A stretch of 64,000 nucleotides of DNA from Thalassotalea euphylliae. GTDB taxonomy: Bacteria > Pseudomonadota > Gammaproteobacteria > Enterobacterales > Alteromonadaceae. This document shows, one piece after another, positions 16,202 to 25,699 of this stretch. The notes beneath the pieces were generated by a model, which was not told the DNA's origin, did no database searches, and saw only the letters and a list, made by a program, of their open reading frames with translations. The stretch covers positions 2,914,001 to 2,978,000 of the forward strand of contig NZ_QUOV01000001.1 in NCBI RefSeq assembly GCF_003390395.1, written 5' to 3'. The first letter of the stretch is position 1, and the number at the start of each line of letters is the position of its first letter. The position numbers and the translations under genes were made by a program.

Positions 16202-18019
16202 TTAAAGCGGTACAACATCAAAAGGTGATGTCAGTCTAAACTCGTGCTCATCACCTTGAAATGGCACAGTGCCATGCCACGCGTAAGATGGGAAAAGTGC
16301 TAAGGTTCCCGCCTCGGGTTGTATTATTTTAGCAACATGCTCTCGTTCACCAAGCTGCATCGAGGTTTCACCAAACTTAATCGCACCTGCATGTTGAGGT
16401 TGCTCAACCGATGACAATTCAGGCAGGGACACATAAAACGCTGAGCTTAACCAACCTGCAGGGTGAACATGGTTAACGTGAAAACCATTTGGCTTAAGCC
16501 TAACCGACCAAGAGCCTGCAAAGGCAAATTTAGGCGATTTACGTGATAGCAATGGATGGGTATTATCATCAGGCAATGAATCTATATGCGCAGAAACAAT
16601 ATCGGTTAGCGCTTGCTTAAGACTAGCAATAACCGGGTGTTTTTTATGTAGCAAGCGTCCCGGCGTTTGGGTGCCATTTTTTAAGGTTTGCTTTAGCGGA
16701 GCCTGATCGAGTTGATGCATAGACAAGAGTACTGTTTTCAACTCTTCAAGAAATGCATCTGTCGATTGATAGCCGTTTGGTGCCACAATACGATATGGTT
16801 TGACAAATTTATCGTAATCAATCAACCAGTGATAACGCTCATCACCAATTAAGCGCCAACAGGTACTTTTATAGGCAATAAGCAATTGATGATTTGGCTC
16901 CCTCAACTCCGCCTGTGCGATGTAGTGGAGCGCTTTTTGATAATCGGCATTGACGATACAGACATTGATGAGATCCAGCGCGAGATCCATGTAAAAGTGT
17001 TTATCAATCGCTTGCTCGAGCAACGCTACCGCTTTTGCGTTATCTTCCCTTACAGCATAAATTTTTCCTTCGGTATGAAGTAGCTGGCTCGTGATTTGAA
17101 CCTGTTTTGCACTGTTGATAATTTGCTCGGCATTATCGTACTGTTTGGCTTCAAACATTGCCTCAGCGTAGGCATGACGTATCTCTATGCTTTTTGGAAA
17201 ATGTTCAATCGCAAGCTTAAAGCTATGACCAAATTTATCTTTCAGGTTACGTTGCCAATAGAATTCATTAAGCGTTTGGTGCACTTCAATATCATTCGGC
17301 TTTTTGTTCAAAGCGCTCCAATAGAACTGCTCTGCTTGTTCATATTTTCCTTGTTCAAACAATGTGTTTGCCAGATTAAAGTCTATTTGGCTTAGTTGCG
17401 GCGCCAGCTCTCTGGCCTTATTAAAATAAGCAAAGGCATGATCATGTTGTTCTATTAATTTGTAAGTGAGCCCAAGGTTATGTAAAGCATTTACATAGTT
17501 AGGGTTAATGCTCAACACCTGTTGATATTGAGCTATTGCCTGTTCGAAGCTTTCTTGTGCTCTATAGATATCAGCCGTGACCGTCAGTACTGATGTGTTT
17601 TGGGGAGCGAGCTTCTTTGCTCGCTCAACGGCTGTTAATGCTTCAGCAAGTTTACGTTGATTAAGTAGCGCTATTGCAAGGTTTTTATGCGCATCAAGGT
17701 AATCGCTATCTATTTTGATAGCGTCTTTGTAATATTGCTCAGCTTCATATTCATAGTGATTAGCAGCCAAGAGGTTTGCATAGTTGTTGAGCACTTGCGG
17801 CTGCTTTTTGTTGAGTGCCAAACACGCGTCAAAACTTTGCTTGGACTCTTCAAATTTACCCAGCTGTTTTAGCGCAAGAGCCTGTATGTGAAAAACATCT
17901 GGTTGGTTTGGAAAATCATGCCCTAACTTCTTCGCTTCTGTAACCACAAACTCAAATTGACGGGCTTGCATGGCTCGCTGCAAGCTTTGCAGTGTTTGCA
18001 CTAAACGATGGGTATTCAT
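16202..18019 (-). CDS. TPR protein with C-terminal putative 2OG-Fe(II) oxygenase domain
   Basis: A 605-residue protein with TPR units over about 5-390 (for example ALHNLGLTYKLIEQHDHAFAYFNKA) and a C-terminal oxygenase domain of the PF13759/TIGR02466 type. The catalytic stretch reads HVNHVHPAGWLSSAFYVSLP (His514, His517, His519), followed by AWHGTVPF (His582) and Arg595 (FRLTSPFDV). The family is named putative 2OG-Fe(II) oxygenase and is often fused to TPRs; its substrate is unknown. It is the first gene of the operon with the methyltransferase and AspH-type gene, and starts about 200 bases after the stop of a TonB-dependent receptor, separated by that receptor's terminator. Confidence 0.85.
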   Translation of the reverse strand: MNTHRLVQTLQSLQRAMQARQFEFVVTEAKKLGHDFPNQPDVFHIQALALKQLGKFEESKQSFDACLALNKKQPQVLNNYANLLAANHYEYEAEQYYKDAIKIDSDYLDAHKNLAIALLNQRKLAEALTAVERAKKLAPQNTSVLTVTADIYRAQESFEQAIAQYQQVLSINPNYVNALHNLGLTYKLIEQHDHAFAYFNKARELAPQLSQIDFNLANTLFEQGKYEQAEQFYWSALNKKPNDIEVHQTLNEFYWQRNLKDKFGHSFKLAIEHFPKSIEIRHAYAEAMFEAKQYDNAEQIINSAKQVQITSQLLHTEGKIYAVREDNAKAVALLEQAIDKHFYMDLALDLINVCIVNADYQKALHYIAQAELREPNHQLLIAYKSTCWRLIGDERYHWLIDYDKFVKPYRIVAPNGYQSTDAFLEELKTVLLSMHQLDQAPLKQTLKNGTQTPGRLLHKKHPVIASLKQALTDIVSAHIDSLPDDNTHPLLSRKSPKFAFAGSWSVRLKPNGFHVNHVHPAGWLSSAFYVSLPELSSVEQPQHAGAIKFGETSMQLGEREHVAKIIQPEAGTLALFPSYAWHGTVPFQGDEHEFRLTSPFDVVPL

Positions 18020-18154
18020 TGGTGATATAGAACTCTAACGGAAACTATGTGCTCACTTTATTGTAATGAAATCACGCTAAGTTAACAGTGTTAGCTATTG
18101 ATATAAGGCAAGTTTTTAAACGTTATTTGGCTTAAATTCAATTAAATAAGTAAT

Positions 18155-18187
18155 AAAAAATGGCCAACCTAAGTTGACCATTTTTGT
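18155..18187 (-). terminator. Intrinsic terminator of the first TonB receptor gene
   Basis: Stem AATGGTCAAC / GTTGGCCATT with one mismatch and a 4-base loop on the minus strand, followed by a run of T. Confidence 0.8.
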
Positions 18188-18217
18188 TTAAGCGTTTGTC
18201 TTACAATTAACTATTGA

Positions 18218-21040
18218 TTAGTTAAATGTGTAAGTACCGCTTAGGAAGAAGCGTGGACCGAATACGTCGTATACTTCTGGGAAAGTGTTTGCTTGTTGCT
18301 GTGAGTCACCAAGTAACTGCGGCTCTTCGTCAAGAATGTTCTTAACACCGAAGTTAACTTTTAGCGCATCGCTTACAACATATGCAGCTGAAAGGTCTAG
18401 GTAGATCTTAGAGTCTAACTCTGAAACCACTAGCTCATCAGCCGTCGCAGTACCTTCTGAGATTTGGTCATCTTCAGTTTCACCGATGTAGCGAACTAAT
18501 GCAGATAGCGTTAGGTCACCAGTTGTCCAGTTAATACGAGTATTAGATTGGAACTCTGGGCGTGGTGCGCCACAAGTGTTACCGAAGTAACCGTCACACT
18601 TGTTGATTTGATCTGGTAACGCAGCAATTGGAGTTTGTTCGAACTTGTCTAAGAACGTAGAGCGGAACTGAACGTTTAAGCTTGAACCGTTGCCGAATAA
18701 ACCGAAGTCAAATTCAGTGTTGTATGTGATGTTGAAATCGATACCTGAAGTTTCGATTAAACCAATGTTTTCGTTAAGCGACTTAACAAGTGAAACGTTA
18801 CCGTCTGTACGACGTGTAATGTTTTGACATGTTACGTCATTGATGTCCTGTGCAACGTTGTAACAAACGTTAAGCGTGTTGTTAACACCAAAAGATGCAA
18901 TCGCGTCTTCAATTTCGATTGAGAAGTAATCGATAGTGAAATCTAGGCCGTCCATCGGTTGAACAACAACACCCACTGTGAAGGTATCTGAAGACTCTTC
19001 TTGTAGTTCAGTGTTACCACCGAATGAACCTTCAATTTGAGAGTTAGCTTGCTCAAAGTTACCTACTAGACCAGCTGGAACACCTGTTGCTTCACAAAGT
19101 GCAACGTCAGTAACACCTGCTTGGAAACCGTCTGCAGAACAAGGATCAACCGCACCTGGGAAGCCATTAGATGCACCTAAGAATAATTCAGATACGTTTG
19201 GCGCACGAACCGCTTGTTGGTAACCGATACGAGTAGAGATCCACTCTGTTGGTGCCCAGTTAACTGCTGCTGCGAAAGACTCAACGTTACCGATGTTTGA
19301 GTAATCAGCAAAACGTGCCGCACCCCATAGGCTTAAGTCTTCAGCAAATGCTTTACCTGAAAGTACGGGAATTGAAATCTCTGTGAAGAATTCGTCAGAT
19401 GAGTAGCTACCTACTGTTGCTTCACCAGCGTTGAAACCAAGTACGTCACCTGATGCTAAGAATTCATCAGGACGGAATGAAGATTCGTCTTGACGCTTCT
19501 CGTAACCAAATACTAAACCGATTGGCTCTTGAGCACCTGGAAGTGTCCAAGGAGTAGTACCAGCGACGTTAGCCATGAATACTTCTTGTGTTACGTTTGT
19601 AACGTTTGATGCGCCAACGTTTACGAAATCAACAGCTTCTTGTGAAATGTTACCTGCACCGAAGATATTAATTGGTACACAGCCACCTGAAGGATCTTGA
19701 CACTCAGTACCTGCATCGTTAGTTAATGCCGCTTGGATAAAGCGAGAAGCTGAAACGTCGTTGTTTAGTAAGTTAGTTTGGTCAAGCATTGAGCGGCTGT
19801 AGAATACATCGTATGACCAGTCGTCATTAATGTAACCGTCAACACCTAATAGGATACGGAACGCATCACGTGTATCGATTGATTGACGTGAACCGTTCTC
19901 AACCATACGACGACCAATAAATGCTTCGAAGTTACCGTCGTCATTTAGCTCACCGCTGTTCAAGAATGCTTGCTGAACTTCAGGAGAGAAGAATGCACTG
20001 TTCGGGTTAATTTCAATCGTAGTAAATGCCGGAGTTGGCGCTAGTTCTTGAGGAACTTCGTTACGAATGAAAGAAACTTCAGTGTAAATACGGTGCTCAT
20101 CAGTCACATAGAAGTGAGCGAAAGCACTTGCTGAGTAACGTTCTTGAGGAAGTTGTAAGAAGTTATCTGGTGCGTAGTTAAAGCGAGAGCTTGGCTCAAC
20201 CCATGGTAAACCTTCGCCGTTTGGACCAAATGTACCTAATACTGTACCGTCAGCAAGAGTTGGGCCACCGAAAATACGAGTACCTGGAACACCTGATGAA
20301 CCACCAGCTACAAGCTCGTCACCACTTTCTGTTAATGCAACGCTTGAGAAGTCACGGTCACCTTGGAACAATGCTTCACGCTTTGAGTAACCTAAGTAAA
20401 CAACTGCGTTACCGCGGTCATCAGCGAAGTTACCACCCATTGTCATATCTAGGTTGAACTTTTCTGCGTCACCTTCGTCAGTAATATCGTAAAGAGTTGA
20501 GAATTCAACGCCTTCGAAATCATCTTTCATGTTGAAGTTAACAACACCACCTAATGCATCTGAACCGTATACCGCAGAAGCACCACCAGTGATGATTTCA
20601 ACATTTTCAATTAAAGAAGCTGGAATAGTGTTTAAATCCACAACACCATCTTGACGTGCTGGGATCCAACGACGACCGTTAACCATTACTAGCGTACGTG
20701 AAGTACCTAAACCACGTAAATCAACTGTTGCCGTACCGTCACCAGGGTTGTTTGAACTAGGACCGAATGAAGGAAGAGTTGATGGTAATTCAGCTAGCTT
20801 TTGCTCAACGTTTAAGTTACCTGAAATAGCAAATTCTTGCGCGTCTACTTCGATGATTGGCGTAACAGCTGTTAACTCTTGACGCTTGATACGAGAACCA
20901 GTTACCTGAATGCGTTCTACGCCTTCTTCAGCTGCTTCTTCAGCGAATGCTACAGATGCTGGCATTGCCATTGCTGTTGTTGCCGCACCGGCCGCAATAG
21001 CAAGTCTTACAGCGCGTGTAAGCTTATTATTTTGATACAT
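18218..21040 (-). CDS. TonB-dependent outer-membrane receptor
   Basis: A 940-residue gated beta-barrel importer. Signal peptide about 1-33 (ending VAFA-E); then a TonB-box-like segment VERIQVTGSRIKR at 41-53; plug domain about 55-170 with VDLRGLGTSRTLVMVNGRRW and IENVEIITGGASAVYGSDAL; then the barrel, ending in the aromatic YTFN required for barrel assembly. The GSRIKR/GGASAVYGSDA class is abundant in Alteromonadales, Xanthomonads and Caulobacter and imports varied large nutrients, often sugars or peptides; the ligand is not readable here. An 11-base upstream GGGAG sits beside a small leader hairpin also found in the next receptor gene. It is more distant from the other two receptors than they are from each other. 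Confidence 0.93.
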   Translation of the reverse strand: MYQNNKLTRAVRLAIAAGAATTAMAMPASVAFAEEAAEEGVERIQVTGSRIKRQELTAVTPIIEVDAQEFAISGNLNVEQKLAELPSTLPSFGPSSNNPGDGTATVDLRGLGTSRTLVMVNGRRWIPARQDGVVDLNTIPASLIENVEIITGGASAVYGSDALGGVVNFNMKDDFEGVEFSTLYDITDEGDAEKFNLDMTMGGNFADDRGNAVVYLGYSKREALFQGDRDFSSVALTESGDELVAGGSSGVPGTRIFGGPTLADGTVLGTFGPNGEGLPWVEPSSRFNYAPDNFLQLPQERYSASAFAHFYVTDEHRIYTEVSFIRNEVPQELAPTPAFTTIEINPNSAFFSPEVQQAFLNSGELNDDGNFEAFIGRRMVENGSRQSIDTRDAFRILLGVDGYINDDWSYDVFYSRSMLDQTNLLNNDVSASRFIQAALTNDAGTECQDPSGGCVPINIFGAGNISQEAVDFVNVGASNVTNVTQEVFMANVAGTTPWTLPGAQEPIGLVFGYEKRQDESSFRPDEFLASGDVLGFNAGEATVGSYSSDEFFTEISIPVLSGKAFAEDLSLWGAARFADYSNIGNVESFAAAVNWAPTEWISTRIGYQQAVRAPNVSELFLGASNGFPGAVDPCSADGFQAGVTDVALCEATGVPAGLVGNFEQANSQIEGSFGGNTELQEESSDTFTVGVVVQPMDGLDFTIDYFSIEIEDAIASFGVNNTLNVCYNVAQDINDVTCQNITRRTDGNVSLVKSLNENIGLIETSGIDFNITYNTEFDFGLFGNGSSLNVQFRSTFLDKFEQTPIAALPDQINKCDGYFGNTCGAPRPEFQSNTRINWTTGDLTLSALVRYIGETEDDQISEGTATADELVVSELDSKIYLDLSAAYVVSDALKVNFGVKNILDEEPQLLGDSQQQANTFPEVYDVFGPRFFLSGTYTFN

Positions 21041-21053
21041 TTTTTACTCCCTG

Positions 21054-21069
21054 GATCACTTTCGTGATT
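21054..21069 (-). promoter_or_regulatory. Leader hairpin at the receptor gene's ribosome binding site
   Basis: On the minus strand AATCAC-GAAA-GTGATC folds and is followed at once by CAGGGAG and the ATG. The same arrangement precedes the receptor gene ending at 21602. It might stabilise the 5' end or expose the ribosome site; no known riboswitch is recognised. Confidence 0.45.
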
Positions 21070-21511
21070 TTAGTTTTTTGAGTGCAAGGCTATGTTGCCT
21101 TGTCAGTTTTCTGTCGGTCTAGGACCTGATCTGTCGCTTAGGATATTAAACGGATTCCATTTAAAGCGTCAACACCATTTACTACGAATGGGCAACAAAT
21201 CTAACAACTAGAAACATGCAAAAACAATTTATTACATTTAGCGACTGATGGTTTTATAACCACCCAAAGTTCTCAACAAACTATTAAATGAGATATAAAC
21301 AAACCGTAGATATATCGCTAAATGATATATCTTAGACTCAAACCCACACCATAAACCCATGTTTTACATTGATTTTTAATTATAAAAGGAAATGAGCGTT
21401 TATTACTTTCTTAAATGTAGAGTAGGAAAAATAAGGCGTTAGACGAAAAAAACAATATGTAAACCAAAGTTAACAATTTGGCTGTTTTCACATGTGACTA
21501 AATTTGTAACA
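21070..21511. other. Gene-free stretch upstream of the first receptor
   Basis: AT-rich sequence holding the promoter and long leader of the receptor ending at 18218. A 6-base tandem-like TATATC pattern occurs near 21311-21332. I see no small gene and no clear known operator. Confidence 0.4.
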
Positions 21512-21550
21512 ACAAAGGGGGCGAGCTAAAAATTTAGCTGCCCCCTTTGT
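21512..21550 (-). terminator. Long perfect hairpin after the second receptor gene
   Basis: ACAAAGGGGGC and GCCCCCTTTGT pair, with an inner AGCTAAA/TTTAGCT stem, making a stem of about 18 bp with a tiny loop, 52 bases after the receptor stop. The T-run expected of an intrinsic terminator is weak (TTGTTGTTAC on the minus strand), so it may act as terminator or as a 3' stabiliser. Confidence 0.6.
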
Positions 21551-21601
21551 AATTTGTATGATTACTCGCCTTATTTATGAGTAATCTTTAACGATTCTAG
21601 A

Positions 21602-24469
21602 TTAAAGAGAAACGTTAATACCTGCAAATGCACGTCGGCCAACTAAGTCGTAGATCGGGTTAGTTGTATAACCAGGCGCTAGTTTATCGGTTAAGTTACG
21701 AACACCAAAGTTAACTGATACGTTGTCGCTTACGCTGTATGCAAACGAAATATCATGCGTTACAACGGTACCAATAAATGCTGGGTCAGTATCTTCTGGC
21801 GTATCACCTGTTGGAGAAATATCCAATGTAAAACTGCGATCGATTAGGCGTGTTGACCAGCTAACAACTAAGTCATCAAGCTCGTAGTCAGCACCAAAGC
21901 GCATCTGCCACTCTGGATCACCTACTTCGCCATCTTCTACATTAATTTCATCTGGACGGTTTTGGAACTCAAACTGTTCTAATTCAAGTAATTTATTTAC
22001 AAGTAAGTTCATACGAACTTCACCTGGTAAGTCAAAAGCGCTTAAATCAGTACCGTAGCGTAGCTGGGCTTCAACACCTTTAGTTGTTAGCTTAGCAGCG
22101 TTTAAGTAGCCCGAGCGTACTAGCGTAATATCGTTAGTAACAGGATCACGGTCAATTTGGCTACAGAAACCTAAATCAGGACCACCAGTTGCATCAACAC
22201 AGTTATCAGCAACATTTTGAACACTTACGAAAGTAATCGCGTCTGTGATCTCAATATCATAGTAATCAACGGTTAATGAGAAATCTTCTGCAAACGATGG
22301 TGTCCAAACAAAACCAGCAGTTAGTGACTCAGACTCTTCAGATACAAGATCAGGGTTACCGCCCGCTAACGTGTCAACAGATACGTTATCATTCGCTTGG
22401 AAACCAGCAGGAATACCTAACGCCGCACAGTTTGCAGCTCTGTCTGGATCATCTGGAATATTGTCAGCATCACAAGGATCGCTCACACGGCCGAAGCCAG
22501 GAGATACAGGGTCAAATGCTTCAGTAATATTTGGAGCACGAACCGCTTCACCTAATGTACCGCGAATTCTGAGGTCTTCAATTGGCGCATACATAAAGCC
22601 AACTTTCCACGCATCGGCTGTACCAGCATGTGAATAGTCTGCCGTACGGAACGCCGCATCAAGCGTTAGCTCATGTGCAAATGCAACCTCTGATAATAGC
22701 GGTAAGCTCACCTCTACAAAGAACTCAGTTACGTCGTACTCACCATATGAATCTGGCGTTGCAGCACTTGTTAAAAAGCCGCGTTTAGTAAACTCATCAG
22801 TTATTGAGCCTGATGTTTCTTCACGGTATTCAAAACCAGCAGCAACACCAATACCGCCACCTTGTAACGATAAGAATTCAGACGTATCAAATACGATAGA
22901 GCCACCGATGAATTCTTGCGTAATTTCATCTTCACGCTTTACGTCAGCTGATACAAAGTCACGTGCTTCTTGCGAAGAAGACTGACCAAATGGGTTAAAG
23001 GCAACACATGGTCCACCAATAATACCTTCGTCATCACGACAAACAGCTTCACCGGTTTCTGGGTCAATTACTGAGTCAACTGCTGCAGCAAAGTTATCAG
23101 GAATAAGGTCGTTTAGCGTATTACGAGTATTGGTAGTTTCACCATAAACATAGTAAAGCTCCCAATCAAAATCAGTTTCACTTACAACGAATGAACCATC
23201 AAAGCCCGCTGTGTAACGGAATAATTCACGACGGTTATCAGCTGAGCGGTTACCTAACTCATCAAAGAATTTCGCCATAGATACTGTAGTTTGACCAGCA
23301 TCTAACAATGTTTGACGAAGTGTTGGGTCAAGGAAAGCATTTTCTTCTACATTAATGCTAATGTTACCGAAGCGGAAAGATGGTTGGAACTGCTGAACAA
23401 TGTCAGAACGTACATACTTAACACTACTGTTAAACGAAATATTATCGGTAATATCATAAGTTAATGTCGAACTAACATTTACTTTATCTACATCTGGAGA
23501 ATAGTTTTCATAGTCTTCAGTAAAGAAACAGTACTGACAACCATCAGGGAAATTACCAAATGCAAAACTGTTGGTAAATTGACGATCTGTCTGCACCAAC
23601 GGGTTACCTGCATCATCAAATACCCAACGACCAGCAGCGCCACCAAATGGGTTAATTACGCCATTAGCATGGATAAATTCTGAACCTACATTTGGCACTC
23701 TTAATCGGTCTGGAATGCCGTCATCTTCACCACCATCTTCTGGGTTAGCAATAGTCCCCCAGTTATTGTATTGGCGAATATCATTAGCCATTACTTCACC
23801 AATGCGCTCAAGGCTAGTGAAGAAGGTAACATTACCTTTGCCATCAGCGAAGTCAGTACCAGACAAAATGCTAATTGTGTGGTTGCGCTCATTAACACCT
23901 TCAGTTGACTTGGTACCTGTAACATTAAGTTCAAAGCCATCGTAATCTTTCTTAAGAATTACATTAATTACGCCTGAAACCGCGTCTGAACCGTAAACAG
24001 CAGAAGCACCACCAGTGATAACTTCAACACGCTCAATTAATGCTGCAGGAATCGTCGACAAGTCTACTGTCGCTTCACCTGGATTACCCGCTACGTGGCG
24101 CTTACCATTAACTAGAACAAGTGTACGAGATGAACCTAAGCGGCGTAAATCAGCAGAACTTGTACCGGCGAAAGCATTACTACCATTGTTACCAATAAGT
24201 GTATCAGTCGCACCAATTGCAGGTAATTCACCTAAAATACTACCTAAGTCTGGCGTACCAAACTTTTGAATATCTTTGGCATCAAGTGTAATGACAGGCG
24301 TTGGTTGAGAAAGCTCAGAGCGAGCAATACGAGAACCAGTTACCTCGATAACTTCTTCATCTTCACTTTGTTGAATATCTTCAGCTAGTGCTGGCATCGC
24401 AACGGCTGATGAAGCACCAATGAACATAGCATAACGTACCGCTTTTGCTACGCGTGAATTGTGAAACAT
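21602..24469 (-). CDS. TonB-dependent outer-membrane receptor (paralog A)
   Basis: A 955-residue receptor. Signal peptide MFHNSRVAKAVRYAMFIGAS to about residue 29 (MPALA-E), TonB-box-like VIEVTGSRIARSE, plug with IQKFGTPDLGSILGELPAIG, SADLRRLGSSRTLVLVNGKR and GGASAVYGSDAVSGVINVI, then the barrel ending in a terminal GINVSL strand. Extracellular loops contain cysteine pairs (for example CQYC and CSQ). An in-frame ATG at 24568 would add 33 residues before the signal peptide; the ATG at 24467-24469 has AGGGAG at good spacing and is preferred. It shares long identical blocks with the receptor at 25700-28597, so the two are duplicates. Ligand unknown. Confidence 0.93.
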   Translation of the reverse strand: MFHNSRVAKAVRYAMFIGASSAVAMPALAEDIQQSEDEEVIEVTGSRIARSELSQPTPVITLDAKDIQKFGTPDLGSILGELPAIGATDTLIGNNGSNAFAGTSSADLRRLGSSRTLVLVNGKRHVAGNPGEATVDLSTIPAALIERVEVITGGASAVYGSDAVSGVINVILKKDYDGFELNVTGTKSTEGVNERNHTISILSGTDFADGKGNVTFFTSLERIGEVMANDIRQYNNWGTIANPEDGGEDDGIPDRLRVPNVGSEFIHANGVINPFGGAAGRWVFDDAGNPLVQTDRQFTNSFAFGNFPDGCQYCFFTEDYENYSPDVDKVNVSSTLTYDITDNISFNSSVKYVRSDIVQQFQPSFRFGNISINVEENAFLDPTLRQTLLDAGQTTVSMAKFFDELGNRSADNRRELFRYTAGFDGSFVVSETDFDWELYYVYGETTNTRNTLNDLIPDNFAAAVDSVIDPETGEAVCRDDEGIIGGPCVAFNPFGQSSSQEARDFVSADVKREDEITQEFIGGSIVFDTSEFLSLQGGGIGVAAGFEYREETSGSITDEFTKRGFLTSAATPDSYGEYDVTEFFVEVSLPLLSEVAFAHELTLDAAFRTADYSHAGTADAWKVGFMYAPIEDLRIRGTLGEAVRAPNITEAFDPVSPGFGRVSDPCDADNIPDDPDRAANCAALGIPAGFQANDNVSVDTLAGGNPDLVSEESESLTAGFVWTPSFAEDFSLTVDYYDIEITDAITFVSVQNVADNCVDATGGPDLGFCSQIDRDPVTNDITLVRSGYLNAAKLTTKGVEAQLRYGTDLSAFDLPGEVRMNLLVNKLLELEQFEFQNRPDEINVEDGEVGDPEWQMRFGADYELDDLVVSWSTRLIDRSFTLDISPTGDTPEDTDPAFIGTVVTHDISFAYSVSDNVSVNFGVRNLTDKLAPGYTTNPIYDLVGRRAFAGINVSL

Positions 24470-24481
24470 AGTTTCTCCCTG

Positions 24482-24500
24482 GACCACTTCAAGAGTGATT
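24482..24500 (-). promoter_or_regulatory. Leader hairpin at the second receptor's ribosome binding site
   Basis: AATCACT-CTTGA-AGTGGTC folds directly before CCAGGGAG and the start codon, matching the position and base content of the hairpin in front of the receptor that starts at 21040. Confidence 0.45.
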
Positions 24501-24579
24501 GTTTTTATTGTGTTTTTGAATTTATTTGAACCTTCGAATTGATAATTAAGACTGGAGTCTTTATTCAAAGGTGTACCTG

Positions 24580-24609
24580 ATACTAGCCATAAACCAAGGT
24601 TATCGTCAA
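24580..24609 (-). promoter_or_regulatory. Possible promoter of receptor paralog A
   Basis: TTGACG, 18 bases, TAGTAT on the minus strand, about 110 bases before the start codon. The -35 is good, the -10 mediocre. Confidence 0.35.
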
Positions 24610-24722
24610 CACATATATTTACAATTAATTAACCTTGTTTACATTTTATACACACCTGTGAATTTATTGACATAATTTGACATGAATTATGCAAATTCGG
24701 TCGAAAGCGATAAAAAAAACCG

Positions 24723-24731
24723 TGATATACT
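24723..24731 (+). promoter_or_regulatory. Extended -10 element of the TSUP gene
   Basis: TGATATACT fits an extended -10 (TGnTATAAT) 30 bases before the ATG at 24761. No good -35 is seen. Confidence 0.4.
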
Positions 24732-24760
24732 CGCGCTTTCGCTATTTTCGAGGTTAGTTA

Positions 24761-25540
24761 ATGGATCCAGTATTAGACATCAGCATGTGGGTTATTATAT
24801 GTGCAGTCGGATTTATTGCTGGGTTTATTGATGCTATTGCTGGTGGCGGCGGAATGTTAACCGTTCCTACCCTACTCGCTTCTGGCTTACCACCACACGT
24901 TGCACTCGGAACCAACAAATTAGCTTCAAGCTTTGGTACTTTAACCGCTTCGTTTACCTTCTATAGTAAAAAGTTATTTAATCCCAGCTTTTGGCGATAC
25001 GCGCTAACGTTTACCGCAATTGGAGCAGTTGTGGGAACACTTGTTGTCAGCCATATTTCAACTGAGTGGTTAGAGCGAGGTCTACCCATATTGATTATGG
25101 CAACAGCCATCTACACGCTCATTGCGAAGAATGTTTGTAACGATCAAATGGGACTACCTAAATCTTCAAAGCAAGTTCAACGAAAACAAATGTGCCAAGG
25201 TACACTGCTCGGTTTTTATGATGGTGTCGCCGGTCCCGGCACGGGCGCGTTTTGGATGGCATCAAGCTCTGCTTTATATAAGATGAACTTATTATTTAGC
25301 TCTGGCCTTTCAAGATCGTGTAACTTTGTTAGTAATATTTGCTCATTAGCAACATTTGTCTACCTAGGGCATGTTAATGTCTTGCTTGGTATATCCATGG
25401 GCTTATTTCTAATGCTAGGTGCATGGGTTGGCGCACATTCTGCTATTCGATTTGGCAGTCGATTTATTCGACCCGTGTTTATTTTTGTGGTGTGTATTAT
25501 TTCCCTTAATCTTGCGTGGCAAGCTTGGTTTAACGGCTAA
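24761..25540 (+). CDS. TSUP (TauE/SafE) family membrane transporter
   Basis: Inner-membrane permease of 259 residues with about eight helices in two repeats. Family signature in each half: GFIAGFIDAIAGGGGMLTVP at 17-36 with the downstream LGTNKLASSFGT, and GFYDGVAGPGTGAFW in the second half followed by RSCNFVSNICS. TSUP members export or import sulfite, sulfonates, thiosulfate or related small organic anions. Here it lies alone on the plus strand between two duplicated TonB receptors; given the sulfotransferase 11 kb away, a sulfur-related substrate is tempting but only inference. It is convergent with the receptor paralog at 25700 and shares a terminator. Confidence 0.9.
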   Translation: MDPVLDISMWVIICAVGFIAGFIDAIAGGGGMLTVPTLLASGLPPHVALGTNKLASSFGTLTASFTFYSKKLFNPSFWRYALTFTAIGAVVGTLVVSHISTEWLERGLPILIMATAIYTLIAKNVCNDQMGLPKSSKQVQRKQMCQGTLLGFYDGVAGPGTGAFWMASSSALYKMNLLFSSGLSRSCNFVSNICSLATFVYLGHVNVLLGISMGLFLMLGAWVGAHSAIRFGSRFIRPVFIFVVCIISLNLAWQAWFNG

Positions 25541-25635
25541 CACAACTTAGATATTAAAGTGCTAGTGATGTTGAAACGCCTAATTCAAAGTTAAGCACTA
25601 AAGTTAATCACAATTGATGAATTAAATTAGCACCA

Positions 25636-25668
25636 TAAAAAATGCCAGCTTTGTTTGCTGGCATTTTT
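25636..25668. terminator. Bidirectional terminator between TSUP and receptor paralog B
   Basis: AAAATGCCAGC, 7-base loop, GCTGGCATTTT with A-run and T-run flanks, between converging genes. Confidence 0.9.
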
Positions 25669-25699
25669 GTTTCACTTGCTTATCAAGTTAACTAAGCGA

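Noticed and set aside
24470..24568. 33-residue N-terminal extension of receptor paralog A
   Set aside because: It overlaps the conserved leader hairpin and lies before the signal peptide; the inner ATG has AGGGAG.
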